This document shows, piece after piece, positions 48,618 through 60,142 of a DNA stretch of 64,000 nt. Under the pieces are notes generated by a model that ran no database searches, had not been told where the DNA came from, and was given only the letters and a program-made list of their open reading frames with translations. The stretch is from Rattus norvegicus (Eukaryota; Chordata; Mammalia; Rodentia; Muridae). The number at the start of each line of letters is the position of its first letter. The stretch's first letter is position 1. The translations under genes were made by a program, and so were the position numbers. The DNA lies in the NCBI RefSeq assembly GCF_036323735.1, contig NC_086033.1:8431606-8495605 (forward strand), written 5' to 3'.

Positions 48618-48723
48618 AGACTAGCAGAGAGTGTTAAAAGAACATATCAGCGTTTAGATTGGACATGGTGCAGGTGAGACCATAATGGTATGTATGTGAG
48701 CACAAGCACAGACATGCGTGCGT

Positions 48724-48724
<1 letters not shown>
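48396..48724 (+). mobile_element. B4 SINE with internal GA expansion
   Basis: Head GCTGGGACAATGGCTCAGTG GGTTAACTG, then AAAGCCATGTGTAGTGG, GAGGAGACAGGCAGGAGCTC, CATGTTCAGTTAGAGAAC, an expanded GA tract, and a 3' part leading into GTGCGTGCACACACA. This fits the ID-B1 fusion layout of B4. Confidence 0.7.
48554..48611 (+). repeat. (GA)n microsatellite inside B4
   Basis: Twenty-nine uninterrupted GA units, placed where B4 normally has a GAGAGACC-type B1 end. Confidence 0.95.

Positions 48725-48769
<45 letters not shown>
48725..48769 (+). repeat. (CA)n microsatellite at B4 tail
   Basis: Twenty-two CA units at the 3' end of the B4 element. Confidence 0.95.
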
Positions 48770-48770
<1 letters not shown>

Positions 48771-49940
48771 ACAGATGCAACCTTCCCCCACACATGCATG
48801 TAAACATACACATAGAAAATCACTACAGTATAATATTTGTTTTCATACTGCACTGTTATAAGCACTCTCATAAGGCCTTACCAGGTGTTTATTTAAAATC
48901 CTACATTCATAATGATCTCCACAATTCTGCAGGCCTACTTCTTTCTGTGTTAGCACATCCTCAAGACCACAATGCCACAGGTCATCAGCAAAAAGCAATT
49001 ATGATTATATCTCTTGAGTCCAGGTGTGTCTATAATTACCTTAAACTATAATGGTAACTCTAAAAAGTAATTAGTCTGATAAAATAACCACTTATATTAT
49101 AAAGCAGGACTACAAAACAGACAGAATTGTCTGTGGTGGCCACAAAAACAGCAGTTTCCATTTTGCTAAATGAATATATTTCGTGATAATCACATTCACT
49201 CCATTCATGCCATTTTATGAAAATCAGTCCAATATAATGCAGCATTCCTTTGTCCTTAGACCCTTCCTATTTGGAACTTTCTAGAACGCTCCATATTTCC
49301 AAACTGAGCAGGTTTTACACAGATACTTGAATACAAATGCCTTAAATTACAATATGTGGTGTATTACTATGCAATGTAATTACAAAACTTAACAAGCACA
49401 ATTACTATACTGTAACAACTTGTCCAAATTGACTAAAATTGCTGTCGTTTTTCAGAATCTAGTATTTTATAAATCTGAATCAGATTCATATAACACAAAA
49501 CACTCTAAAATATAAGTAGGCTTACTGCCGTAACTACATTGCTTTAAATTCAGGCAAGAATTTCAAGTAGTGGGACCCAATGCAAAGAAGCCAACAAAAA
49601 CATATAGTGGATCTTTAAATCTAGCTAACGTTTCCTAGCACGAACCTCTCACCTTAACTCCTGCATCTTCAGACAGATTCCAAATAGTACGACAAACATG
49701 GACTGCCCGGGCTTTGCAGTATTGGAGCCTGAACTGTGACAGATGAACAAAGGATAACATAAGCAACAGGTATATGTGACAAATTTAAGCCAGTTTCCTT
49801 CTCAAATATATAGAGAGAATGCTGCCAACCTGAAGAGAATACTGGCCAATGATCTCCTGACTTTCTTCTACCTGCAAGATAGATTTCTCCCAAAGGGGAG
49901 TTCTGCAGTCTATAAAACTGAAGGAAAAAAAACTGATAAA
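48770..49940. other. Unrecognised intergenic sequence
   Basis: Nothing recognised. If the exon candidate at 49954 is real, a following exon on the - strand would lie in or beyond this stretch, but I cannot identify one. Confidence 0.4.
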
Positions 49941-49953
49941 ATTAGTTTCCTAC

Positions 49954-50273
49954 TTCAAATTCTCTGATGGGAGACACTTCTATGGTCCCTCTAATAAGCC
50001 TGTGAATGTGTTCCCCAAAGTACTTTGGAGTGTTGGAGTTCAAGTGCATCTGAGCTGGAGGAGTCCCGTTTTCAGCAGGTATGATTTCTATTTCAGTGTG
50101 TGACATAGTGTGTATGAGTTGTGCACTATCGAAGGGGAAATATGACTTCACAGCCAAGGTAGGACGTTGAATGTACGAATAGTGCCTCTCAAATGAAAAG
50201 CTGTCTGTGACTGTTGGGTCTTTGTAACACGTTTTTACACAGTACTGTCCTATTGATCTGATTGGAGTGACAC
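49954..50273 (-). CDS. Possible exon, fibulin/hemicentin C-terminal-like module
   Basis: A 106-codon open segment on the - strand with protein-like composition and retained CpGs in an AT-rich setting. It reads GQYCVKTC, then HTMSHTEIEIIP, and ends RGTIEVSPIREFE. In fibulins and hemicentins the C-terminal module has a Cys-x-Lys-x-Cys near its start, an HTxSHTxI phrase in fibulin-1, and a late Gly-Val..Pro..Phe strand; the order here agrees. A T-run (50282-50288) precedes the first AG, giving an acceptor before 50273 in phase 1. A GTAGG donor follows 49954. The larger open frame runs 49942-50295. A middle stretch is longer than in the fibulins I know. It may be an exon of an unidentified gene or a relic. 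No neighbouring exon was found. Confidence 0.4.
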
Positions 50274-50534
50274 CTCCATGCGCATCAGTCAACAAAAAAA
50301 TACAGTCAAAAAACCGCTCAAATCAGATTGCATCATTTTCTGTTCACATCTCGTTAGTAATCATGTAGGGCATAGTTTAAAAAAAAACTGCACCAAAGAT
50401 TTTCTGTTGAAATCCCTCTTTCTCTTAGATAGCACAACATTTTGGGTTAATTATAAGATCTGTCATCTTTTCCAGATTTTACTCCTATATATGTGAATGT
50501 TTTACTTGCCAATTTGGTTAAAAGTACCCTCCAA

Positions 50535-50536
<2 letters not shown>

Positions 50537-50577
<41 letters not shown>
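50537..50577 (+). repeat. (CA)n microsatellite
   Basis: About twenty CA units followed by CAAACACCCAAACACCC, a decayed extension. Confidence 0.95.
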
Positions 50578-50581
<4 letters not shown>

Positions 50582-53500
50582 CCCAAACACCCAAACGCTC
50601 AAGGTCTAGACTTCTACAGAATGGGCCATAAGACCTCAGCTAATAAAACAGTAGTTGTTCCATATGCCTGCATGGTCTAATGGAAATGCGATAGGGCAGT
50701 GGGAGAATAAGTATGATGGGTTGCTCTTGGGCTAGCCCATCTAGACTTCCCTGCCTTCTCCTAATGACTAGATGTTCCTTGGACAGTGCATAAGGCTCTT
50801 TTAGTTTCACTGATTTCTTCCATGAGTATTAAAGTCATGGTGTTCAAATTCTGCTCACACTCACCTCAACTAAATTTCTGCTGCAAAGTATTTGCTCATA
50901 CCTCCATCCCTCAGCTTTGTCCTGGTTTCCGGCTACTTGACCCATCTTCTCCTCTGAAAGTCCCTATCTGTAAAAACCGAACCCCCCACTCATTTGTGCC
51001 ACATCAGCAGGGCAAGTACAGCCTCAGCATTCTATTCCTCTAAATCCTACCAGAATGCCTGGATTACATCCTCATCTAAGTATCATTGGGTTGTAACACA
51101 GATAAGAGGTGAGAAAATGTCATACCTAGGGCATGATCTCTCCTTTTGACTTATAGTTGCAGACTCTGTATTATTTATTTAGTAATTCCTCTTTTCTTCC
51201 CATCTACCAAGTACAGAGGGTATGCCCAATTTCAATTCATATCTTCACAAAACTGCTTCCTGTATTCCAGATCTTGACATTACAACCAATAATAGAAGAT
51301 GGTTATGAATCAAATAACCTCATACTGTGGCACCATATCCTTCCCTGTGGATGACCATACCACATCAATTTAGAGTGTACTTCACAATCGTGCTATGCAG
51401 AATGACCACTTGCATCCTGTGCTCTGATTTAATATGAGTCTTGTGGTCTTTCTATAACCTGTTTTTTGATGACTTATATCTGATATGAACTTGTGCAATG
51501 TTAGCCACATAGTCACACAATGTACCTTCATGGCATCTAGGCAAAGTAAATAGCACTTTGTAGAACTGCAAACATTTTATTTCTCACCCCCATGCCTTCC
51601 TGTTTACATGTTCTGTATCACCCTGATAGCAACTGTTACCCCCACCATCACTACATTTAACATTTCTGCTTCAATGTTGTTTTCTTTATTGCTCAGTTTT
51701 CCATAGACAGTCATTGTAAAAATTACGTAGGTACCCACTCAATTCCTTTGATGCTTATCTTGCTTTATCTTCCTTCGCTACTACCTAACCCACAGCTCTG
51801 CCCAAAATATTGAGCCACTCTTTCCTTGCAACCTTCACAGCCGCCACAACGACTACGGAAAGAGAAACAGCTATTCTGACTTCTATAATTTTCTATGGAC
51901 TGAAAGCCAGCTCCTGTCCCTCCATTCTTCTGTGTTTTACCTTCTTGATCATAGGCAAGAAATGTAAATGCTTTGCTCACCTTCCTTCAATTTCTTTTTG
52001 ATTAAGATGGAGAAAACCAGTACCTATCCAGCAAAATATTGATAAGCTTTTTAATGTAATGCCTGGCACTTAGCAAAGCTTGAAAGATGTTGCCTATTGT
52101 TAAAAATATTTTTTCTGTGCTTAAACATAAATGATCCAAAAGATACAATCAAACAATATAAAAATTTAATTAACCCTGAAATATGCCAGAAACTCAAATC
52201 TGAAGTAAGTAAACACTATTTTTGTGCTAATCCTTCAGAATGATTTGATTATCAGGGTTTTGACAGTGGGAAATACCCACCAGACAGGCTCTCTTCCAAA
52301 TGATGTTTTGTATATTACTTTTATCAAGAACTACAACTTAAAATATACATCAGGAAAACCCAAGAATACTTCCTACTATGCCTGAACATAGTTACAATTA
52401 TCATGCAAATTGTCTTTCAATCCTGTGCTGTACAATTAATAGTATGATTATTTCATTTTAGATATGAAAAATTTGAAATTCAACTCCTTACTTGTACCAG
52501 TCATATCTCTAGTGTTCAACAGTTACATGTTACTAGCTACTGGGGGTAGCTACTGGAAAACACAAAAGCATAGTGTGATTCCCTAACTGCAGAAAGTTCT
52601 ACTTCATAGCACTATTGACACCCTCTGCTACATATGCAACTCTAAAATGGAGAGGAAATTGGAATCTATTATAGTCTGGGGACTCTTTATGTTTCCTTAC
52701 AGCACAGCATGCTTGTAGCAATGTCAACAAAAACATTCTGCAGGATCATGGTGAAGCCATGAGGAATATAGTTCTGAGGAATATTGTCCTTTTGAAGCTA
52801 TCATTAAATCTTTATGGCTATTGGAACATTTTCCTTTTAGAACACATTTTAGAAGTAGATCATATGAGCTTACTCATTAGATCAAATAAACTTTCTAGGC
52901 ATTTTTTAAACACTTGCTTATTATTTTACAGATAAGATGACAGGTAGAGCCTGGAAAGTAATCACGCAGCTCATAAAATATAGAAAATAGGGATTTACAG
53001 CACTGAAATAAAATTTTATATTGGCACCTATTGAAAAAGTCTAGAAAGTAACTGAGGACAAGAATGTCAGTGAATAGAATAATTTAAAGAAGAGATCTAG
53101 AACAAGTGGCATGAAATTAGCTGGACAACACTGGAGCATGATGAACAAAAGACTTCTTAGTAACTAGAGATCAAGTAAAATCCACCAAAGTGTCACAGCC
53201 TAACAGCATCCAAGCTAAATTGAATAACATACAAACTATACATTTTCCTGTGGCTGAGAATCAATTAAACGGATTTTTTTCACATACTCAGTTGACATTA
53301 CATTATAAATTTAACAGTGTGGCACAGTGACACAAAATCCGTGTCGTTTCAAATAATGAAAGTATGCGTAGTTTATGACTATTACAAAAAAATGCATAAC
53401 TTCATTATTCTATCCTTTAAGAAACATTTTCTTACATGTAGGCTAGAAGTATCTTCAACTTTGGAAGACATAAACATGTGATAATATAGAATATAACTGT

Positions 53501-53944
53501 TGGAGTATCTGCAAGTGTGTACGTGAGTGTTTGAGTATATGTGTTTGAAGCAGCTTGAGATTACTTTGTATCTCAAGGACTATCTGGGTAGATCAAGAAA
53601 CAAAATCATAACTTTGCCTAATATATCTATGAAGGAATGTCGTAAATACTCTGATTTTCCCTATTATCCCCTATTACTAAAATAATTGAAATGATTAGTA
53701 AATCATTTTTATTTACTCATAAAAAAACAAAATATATATAGAGAGAGCATATATTTGATGGGTATAGTAAAAAATTCTACCTGCACTTGATTGAATTTTG
53801 AGTATGACTCATCTTTTAATACCCTCTTTCTTTTGTTTGAATGCATGTGTGTGGTGAGGCATATTACATATGGATGTACAAACCTGTGTGTATATGTGCA
53901 CCTAAGAGGTCAATGTTGACTGGGTTCCTTATTTGCTTTCCACT
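50578..53944. other. Unrecognised intergenic sequence
   Basis: No repeat family or coding exon that I can support. Open frames at 50786-51043 and 51765-51980 lack domains. Confidence 0.4.
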
Positions 53945-54083
53945 TAGTTTTTTTTAATTAATTAATTTATCTATTTACTTTACATCTGGATCGTAGTCGA
54001 CCCCTCCTCCTCCTGGTCCTACAGAGACACACACACACACACACACACACAGACAGACACAGACACATACACAGACACACACA

Positions 54084-54161
<78 letters not shown>

Positions 54162-54590
54162 CCTTTCTCTTCTGAAAAAGGGGAGCCTCCCTTGGGTATC
54201 AGCCAACCCTAGCAAGTCAATTCACTTCAGGACTAGGTGTATTCTCTCCCACTGAGGGCTGACTAGGCAGCCTAGTTAGGAAACAGGATCCATACGCAGG
54301 CAACAGACACAGAAACAGCCTCTGCTCCAGTTGTTGAAGGATCCACAAAGATCCATGTAAAGACCAAGCTATACATCTGCTACATATGTGTGGTACAGCC
54401 TGTGTGTGTGTTCTTTGGGTGATATTTCAGTCTCTGAGAGCCCCCAGATTCCAGGTTAGTTGACCCTGTTCCTCTTGAGGATTTCCTATCATTTCCATGT
54501 CCCTAATCCTTCCCGCAACATTTCCACAAAAAAGCTTTGTCCAATATTTGGCTGTGGGTTTCTGCATCTGTTTTTTAAGAAAGTTTTTCA
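53945..54590 (-). mobile_element. Lx-type L1 3' UTR with inserted simple repeat
   Basis: Reverse-oriented: TTTAATTAATTAATTTATCT, TTTACATCTGGATCGTAGTC, then after a CA/GA tract GGAGCCTCCCTTGGGTATCA, TCAGGACTAGGTGTATTCTC, CCACTGAGGGCTGACTAGGC, CTCTGCTCCAGTTGTTGAAG, ACATCTGCTACATATGTGTG and TTTGGCTGTGGGTTTCTGCA. The simple repeat interrupts the pyrimidine-rich part of the UTR. Confidence 0.75.
54025..54160 (+). repeat. Compound (CA)n/(GA)n microsatellite
   Basis: CA, CAGA and CA blocks, then about 30 GA units, within the Lx 3' UTR. It generates a long Ser/Leu/Cys/Val-rich frame on the - strand that is not a gene. Confidence 0.95.
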
Positions 54591-54616
54591 CTGAAACTAA
54601 AGCTCAATGATGGGGT

Positions 54617-54795
54617 CAACTGTGTGGGCAGTGAGCCTCAGGAATCCTCTTGCTTTCCTCCCTCTGTCAATGCTGGATTACAGGCAGGCATTTGCCATCA
54701 TGCTTGAATTATCAAGTGGATGATGGGTATCTGAACATAGGTCTTCATGCCTATTTAGAAAGCATAGTATCCACCATGCCATCACTTCAAATCCT
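54617..54795 (-). mobile_element. B4-like SINE
   Basis: Reverse-oriented: GGGCAGTGAGCCTCAGGAAT, CCTCTTGCTTTCCTCCCTCT, GCTGGATTACAGGCAGGCAT, TTGCCATCATGCTTGAA, TATCTGAACATAGGTCTTCA, TGCCTATTTAGAAAGCATAG, CACCATGCCATC. This is the B1 then tRNA-like order of a reversed B4. Confidence 0.6.
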
Positions 54796-56414
54796 TTACC
54801 TTTATTTCTTAATAAAAGAAGTGGGGTCCTGTACTGCACATTTGAAGGCAGAAGAATATTGAGGAGGGCAGATAAGAGAAATGAGAGGAAAAGAGGCAGA
54901 AATGAGAGGCCAAACACGAATGGTATCTTTTCTTCAAGGTTACATAAAGCACTGTTTTAAAGGGACTTCACAAGTTGTGGCCAGTAGAATTCCATTTCTT
55001 AACTGTCCATCCTTATAGTTAAGAATGAGAGAGGGGGGGTGAAAACATGAAATTAGATAAACTGAAGATAATTGACTGATGATAGATAAATAATAGTTAT
55101 GTAGATGATTGATAAATGGATAATAAATAATAGACAGGCAGATAAAAGAGAATATGACAATTAATTTTGGTCTTCAATTTTATAGCTCTAGAACAACTAA
55201 GAGACAAACTTTGGGTCAGAGTTGTGGAGGATGATCTTGATTAGATCAATTGAAGTGAGAGGGACCGATCCTAAATCTAGGTACCCACCAGTGATTAGCA
55301 AGATATAGCAAGGCCCAAGGGAAAAGTGTTTGCTTTTGCCAGCTTCTCTTCTGGTCTGGCAAAGTTTATCTTTTCTGTTGCTGCAATTGTCATTACCACT
55401 GCCACCACCATTGCTGTCCTCCTCTGCTAACAGTAGAACAAAGCTTCTTAAACCCTCAAACACAAACCAAAGACTGACTGATCTCCTAGAATCATGCAGC
55501 CATTCAGCCTCAGATTGTGACTGCTAGAGCAAGCACCCACCCTGTAGAATGAGCAGCCACTGTTGGACTACAGAGACTGTATAATGTGTAACAAAGACAG
55601 TCAAATAAACCACATTTTAATATATATTCCATTTGTTCTCTCTTTACATATAATCCCAGCAAGATAGATATATACATAATTGCTAGACAATATAATGATA
55701 GGTAGGTAGATGACACTTAGTTAAGAGATGGTAGATAAATGACAGAAAAATAGATGATAGCTGGGAAAGTGGTGATAATACGCTAATAGATTTCGATAGA
55801 GGGATTTGTAATATAAGAACATGAGCCAATTATCTGGACATCCAAATGACATGTTGCTGTTTTTTTAAATTCAAAATTATCCTGAATGATATGCATTGAA
55901 CATATTACAGAGTAAGTCTTCAGTAGATCTGTGAAAGAAGCAAAATGATGACAGGAAGTATTAAGAACAAGAAGGAAGACTGGTAATAAAAAACTGAGTC
56001 GACTGTTAAGTGAGCAAAACATTTACTAGGCAGACAATGTGCAATAGTCAGTGTGTACAGGAAATTGAGACAGCAAGTATAATAAGGCCTATGTTATTGT
56101 GAGCATATTAATTATATGAAAAGTGCAGAGATGGGCATTAGCACAAAAAGGAAATTTCCATCACAGAGATTATCAAGAAGTTCACAGATATAATTACAGA
56201 GGACAATTCCAGTCTTAACACAATAAAGCTTTCAGATGAGAAGAAAATTAGACCCTAGCGTATCATTATCCCCAGAACTCTATATGAACTTGAATTCTCC
56301 TTAAGTCTCAAGAATTTCATAGAGGAAGAAATGCAAACTTCAGAGCAGGCTTTAACTGAAATATGTGCATTAAGAGATTTAGATTTACATGGTTGGGTTT
56401 TTGTGAACTTGTTT

Positions 56415-56418
<4 letters not shown>
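54796..56418. other. Degenerate GATA-rich and unrecognised sequence
   Basis: Loose GATA/GATAAAT repeats occur at 55070-55145 and 55660-55790. The sequence between them (55150-55640) includes AGCCACTGTTGGACTACAGA and CAAATAAACCACATTTTAAT, which recall a rodent medium-copy repeat, not named with confidence. Confidence 0.4.

Positions 56419-56470
<52 letters not shown>
56419..56470 (+). repeat. (GT)n microsatellite at B4 tail
   Basis: Twenty-six GT units on the left of the reverse-oriented B4, its tail position. Confidence 0.95.
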
Positions 56471-56471
<1 letters not shown>

Positions 56472-56499
56472 TATATATTTATTAGTTTATGGGCACACA

Positions 56500-56795
56500 T
56501 GTGTGCTTCCTTGGGGAAGCCAGTAATATATGTTGTTGTCTTTTCTCAATCATTTTTCACCTTTATTGCTTGAGATCTCTCCCATTGAACCTGCATCTCA
56601 ATAACTTGATAGATTGCTGAGCTACAGAGAATCCCCTGACTCCAGCTGTCCTCTTCCCTCACTGATGCTACAATTACAAGCATATGCTACTGTCCTCAGA
56701 TTTTTATTTGAGTTCTGGTGGTCTGATCTCAGGCCCTTATGCTTGCATAGCAAACATTTTGTACAGTCAGCCAACTCCCCAGTTCTGAGAATGGG
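56500..56795 (-). mobile_element. B4 SINE
   Basis: Reverse-oriented: GGGGAAGCCAGTAATATATG, TTGTCTTTTCTCAATCATTT, GAGATCTCTCCCATTGAACC, GATGCTACAATTACAAGCAT, GAGTTCTGGTGGTCTGATCT, CTTATGCTTGCATAGCAAAC, AGTCAGCCAACTCCCCAG. Diverged but complete in order. Confidence 0.7.
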
Positions 56796-56995
56796 TTTCC
56801 TCACAGACTCCCTAGCACCATTTAGTTTAACAGAAGCAGACTAAGTTAATTTCACTTATTGTCTGGCTAACAATTCCATGCTTTAGAAATTATAAATATG
56901 GAGAGTAAAAGAAACTTCAAACATCCATACAAAAAAGACTGATAGGCAGCTAAGAAACAGATATCTAAATGGATGAAAATAAGAGTTATGTTCAT

Positions 56996-57186
56996 GGGGG
57001 CTGGAGAGATGGCTCAGAGGTTAAGAGCACTGTCTGCTCTTCCAGAGGTCCTGAGTTCAATTCCCAGTAACCACATAGTGGCTAACAACCATCCGTACTG
57101 AGATCTGATGCCCTCTTCTGGCCTGTAGGCATACATGCAGGCAGAAAGCTGTATGTTGTACACATAATAAATAAATATTTTAAAAA
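56996..57186 (+). mobile_element. B2 SINE
   Basis: GGGGGCTGGAGAGATGGCTC head, A-box and B-box-like GAGTTCAATTCCC, GATGCCCTCTTCTGGCC, then AATAAATAAA and an A-run. Flanked by AAGAGTTATGTTCAT (56981-56995) and AAGATTTATGTTCAT (57187-57201), 14 of 15 matching, a normal L1-driven target duplication. It carries several differences from the 61396 copy, so it is older. Confidence 0.95.
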
Positions 57187-57201
57187 AAGATTTATGTTCA
57201 T

Positions 57202-57691
57202 AAGATAATTTGTTTACTTTCCCATCCCAGTACTATATCAACTAGCATATGCTATCCTGTGCTGATGTAACAAATCCTAAAGTCTTAGTAACACTGATGA
57301 AAATTCACTTATTGCATAAAATTCAATTATGTTATTCTTGTGGACTTATATCATCATCTGAACAGAAATGGAATCTGAATAAAACAGAGGATTCTAACAA
57401 ACAGCACGCCAAACTAGAGAGAGGACATGAGAGGCAGGAAAGAACTCAAAAGAGACATTTCACAGGGAGTGAAGGGGGACTAGAAGATTAGCTGCATGAA
57501 CACTAATTGAGACTTAAATTCGAAGTAGTAAAAGAAACATGTTTTAGTTATTGGAATGTCCTATAAAAATCAGTCTAGAAATCCAAATCTTGCAGATTTG
57601 GTACAGAAACACAGTACCTGGAAATCCAAGCAGAAAGAGCTCTATTGTAAAAATAAATAAATAAAAATTTTATAAAGTGAAAATCTGCTTG
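57202..57691. other. Unrecognised spacer
   Basis: Nothing recognised. Confidence 0.4.
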
Positions 57692-58593
57692 GAGTACCCA
57701 ATATACAATTTACAAACCACATGAAGCTCAAGAAGAAGGAAGACCAAAGTGTGGGTGTTTCAGATCTCCTTAGAAGGAAGAACAAAAATACAGAAGGAAA
57801 TATGGAGACAACATGTGGAACAAAGACTGAACGAAAGGCTGTCCAGATACTGCTCCACCTTGGGGATCCATCCCATATACAGACACCAAACCAGACAATA
57901 TTGTGCATACAAGAAGTGCATGCTGACAGGAGCCTGATATAGCTCTCCGCTGAGAGGCTCTGCCAGAGCCTGACAAATACAGAGGCAGATGCTCACAGCC
58001 AATCATTGAACTGAGAACAGGGCCCCCAATGGAGGAGTTAAAGGACTAAGTAGCTGAAGGGGTTTGTAAACTCAAAAGAAGAACTACAATATCAACCAAC
58101 TTGATCCCTAGAGCTACCAGGGTCTAAAACACCATCCCAAGAGTATATAGGGATTAACTTATGGTCCCATTCACATACGTAGCACAGGATGGCCTTGTTG
58201 GGCTTCAATGGGAGGAGAGGCCCTTGGTCCTGTCAAGGCTTGATGCCCCAGTGTAGGAGAATGTCAGGGCAGGAAGTTGGGAGTGAGTGGGGAGGTGGGT
58301 GAGGGAGTGGGGAGGTGGGTGAGGGAGTGGGGAGGTGGGTGAGGGAGTGGGGAGGTGGGTGAGGGAGTGGGGAGGTGGGTGAGGGAGTGGGGAGGTGGGT
58401 GAGGGAGTGGGGAGGTGGGTGAGGTAGTGGGGAGGTGGGTGAGGGAGTGGGGAGGTGGGTGAGGGAGTGGGGAGGCAGGTGAGGGAACACCCTCAGAAAA
58501 GGGGGCAGGATGATGGGATAGCACATTTCTGGAGGGGAAACTTGGAAAGGGGATACCATTTATAATGTAAATAAAAAATCCATTAAAAAAAAA
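57692..58593 (+). mobile_element. L1 3' UTR, 5'-truncated
   Basis: Nearly complete rat-type L1 3' UTR: ACATGAAGCTCAAGAAGAAG, GACCAAAGTGTGGGTGTTTC, GGGGATCCATCCCATATACA, GACAGGAGCCTGATATAGCT, CCCAATGGAGGAGTTAAAGG, AGCACAGGATGGCCTTGTTG, CCCCAGTGTAGGAGAATGTC, an expanded G-rich tract, TTCTGGAGGGGAAACTTGG, AATGTAAATAAAAAATCC and an A-run. No ORF2 is attached. Confidence 0.9.
58285..58484 (+). repeat. 20-bp G-rich minisatellite, 10 units
   Basis: Ten tandem units of GAGTGGGGAGGTGGGTGAGG inside the L1 3' UTR polypurine region. Eight are identical; one begins TAGT and the last has GGCAGG. Each unit plus the start of the next holds GGGG, GGG, GGG, GGGG runs, a G-quadruplex pattern. The Pro/His/Ser-rich frames read from the - strand (58233-58559, 58264-58524) are translations of this repeat, not genes. 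Confidence 0.97.
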
Positions 58594-60087
58594 GTCATGA
58601 AAACTAGAAGCAGTGCCTTGTATTTCTTTTCTGTTTGAGAAAACTAGGTTCGTGGTTTACCAAAAATGTATGACAAGTTATTGTCAGGCTCACGTCTACA
58701 TGTCTTTCAAACTATTTTAGTGGTGGTATTCATGTATAAAGCCAGATGTGTTCACACAAGCCCATCCAGAGTTCTCGTTCAGGAAACAATAAGTACCATG
58801 TAAGACTTGGCAGATACTGAAGGAATACAATTCTCTCTTCTTTATATGCAGGATGACATCCAATCAAGTTTCTGTCATCTGTTAGAACCACCATTTATTA
58901 GACTTCACTGATTGATACCTCAATAAGAGCCAGCTTCCTGGAGTCAAGACTCACTGCTGTTTATTTTAATGATAAAGCAATCAAAATGAAACAAATCCCA
59001 ATGCCTGTTCCACATAGAAAACACAAAAGTACATGGTGTTGGTTCATGTCATTTCTTTGTGTCCTTCTGTTCACCCAATGCTTTAATTGTGAGAGACAAA
59101 TAAAGGATGCTTATATGTCAATGTCCTGAGTCTCCTCCAGTGGAATTTATGAAATGGAAAGAAATACTTGTCCTCCTCAAAGTTGTTGATAATCAGGGTG
59201 ATTGCTCAGGGGGCACATTCTGCTTTCCAGTTGTAGAAGTTGAGCAGCTTCTGATATGATCTGATTGTGCTTCCCTCTAGAGATGGCTTACTATTATTAC
59301 TTTAAAACTTTTATTATTCCCAAACACGCAGTATTGGCTACAAAATACTGTATTTGATTTTTTAAGGATGCGTCAGCACAGTAGTTAGCTTCCCAGTGTA
59401 AAACCAGTTGATGCTACACATAATATAAACTTAAGAAAGTAGTTAGATTTCTGGGTTTGAAAATCAAGCTTCCTGAATAGCGCAGACTTCCGTGAGACAA
59501 ATATTGAACACGATGACTCACCATCCCGATGTGGGAAATCACTTGAAAGGCAACAACTAGAGGGAGACTCAGGACTGGAGAGCTTTTTGCACACTTGGGC
59601 AAGAGATATGCTGTAATCAGAATGTAACAGCATTAATTTATACAAAACTTTCTTTTGGAGCACCTAACTCATCATCTAATCAATATAGAAACTTATTAAT
59701 GGGTCCGGCAACTTTTCTTCAGGACAACATCAATGGATTTGAAATAACTGTTAAAGTCACTTAAACATTTGCATAAAATTCTGTACCTCAGGTCTGAGTG
59801 GTTAAAAAACCCATCTGGGAAGACATTTTCTTAGTGCCATTTCAATGTTGTTAGGTACTGGTGCTCTCCATCAGCTCCAAACTTACAGGGTCACTGTGTG
59901 AAACCTCACAAAGAAGAAGCTGATTCCCTCACATGCAGAAAGGGCAAATGGCCATGGGGCCAGCAAAGAGAGCATCAGGCTTGTGTGAAAGTGGAACGTT
60001 CACAATTCAATGTTTCCACCCACAAGTTCCTCAGCATTCAAATGTCATATAATATTTCATTTTCCTCACATTTCTCACATACACATG

Positions 60088-60142
<55 letters not shown>

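Noticed and set aside
49669..49893. 74-residue - strand frame next to the exon candidate, tested as a following exon
   Set aside because: It has no fibulin-like strand pattern, cysteine spacing or convincing acceptor; there is no support for linkage.
53967..54215. Ser/Leu then Cys/Val-rich frame on the - strand
   Set aside because: It is the GA and CA tract read in frame inside an Lx 3' UTR.
56996..57080. tRNA-like head of B2 considered as a tRNA gene
   Set aside because: Box-A and box-B-like elements are part of the SINE head; the rest of the element, A-tail and target duplication show it is a B2.
58233..58559. Pro/His/Ser/Thr repeat protein on the - strand (two overlapping frames)
   Set aside because: Both frames are translations of the 20-bp minisatellite, whose unit length gives several stop-free frames; there is no promoter or splice evidence.
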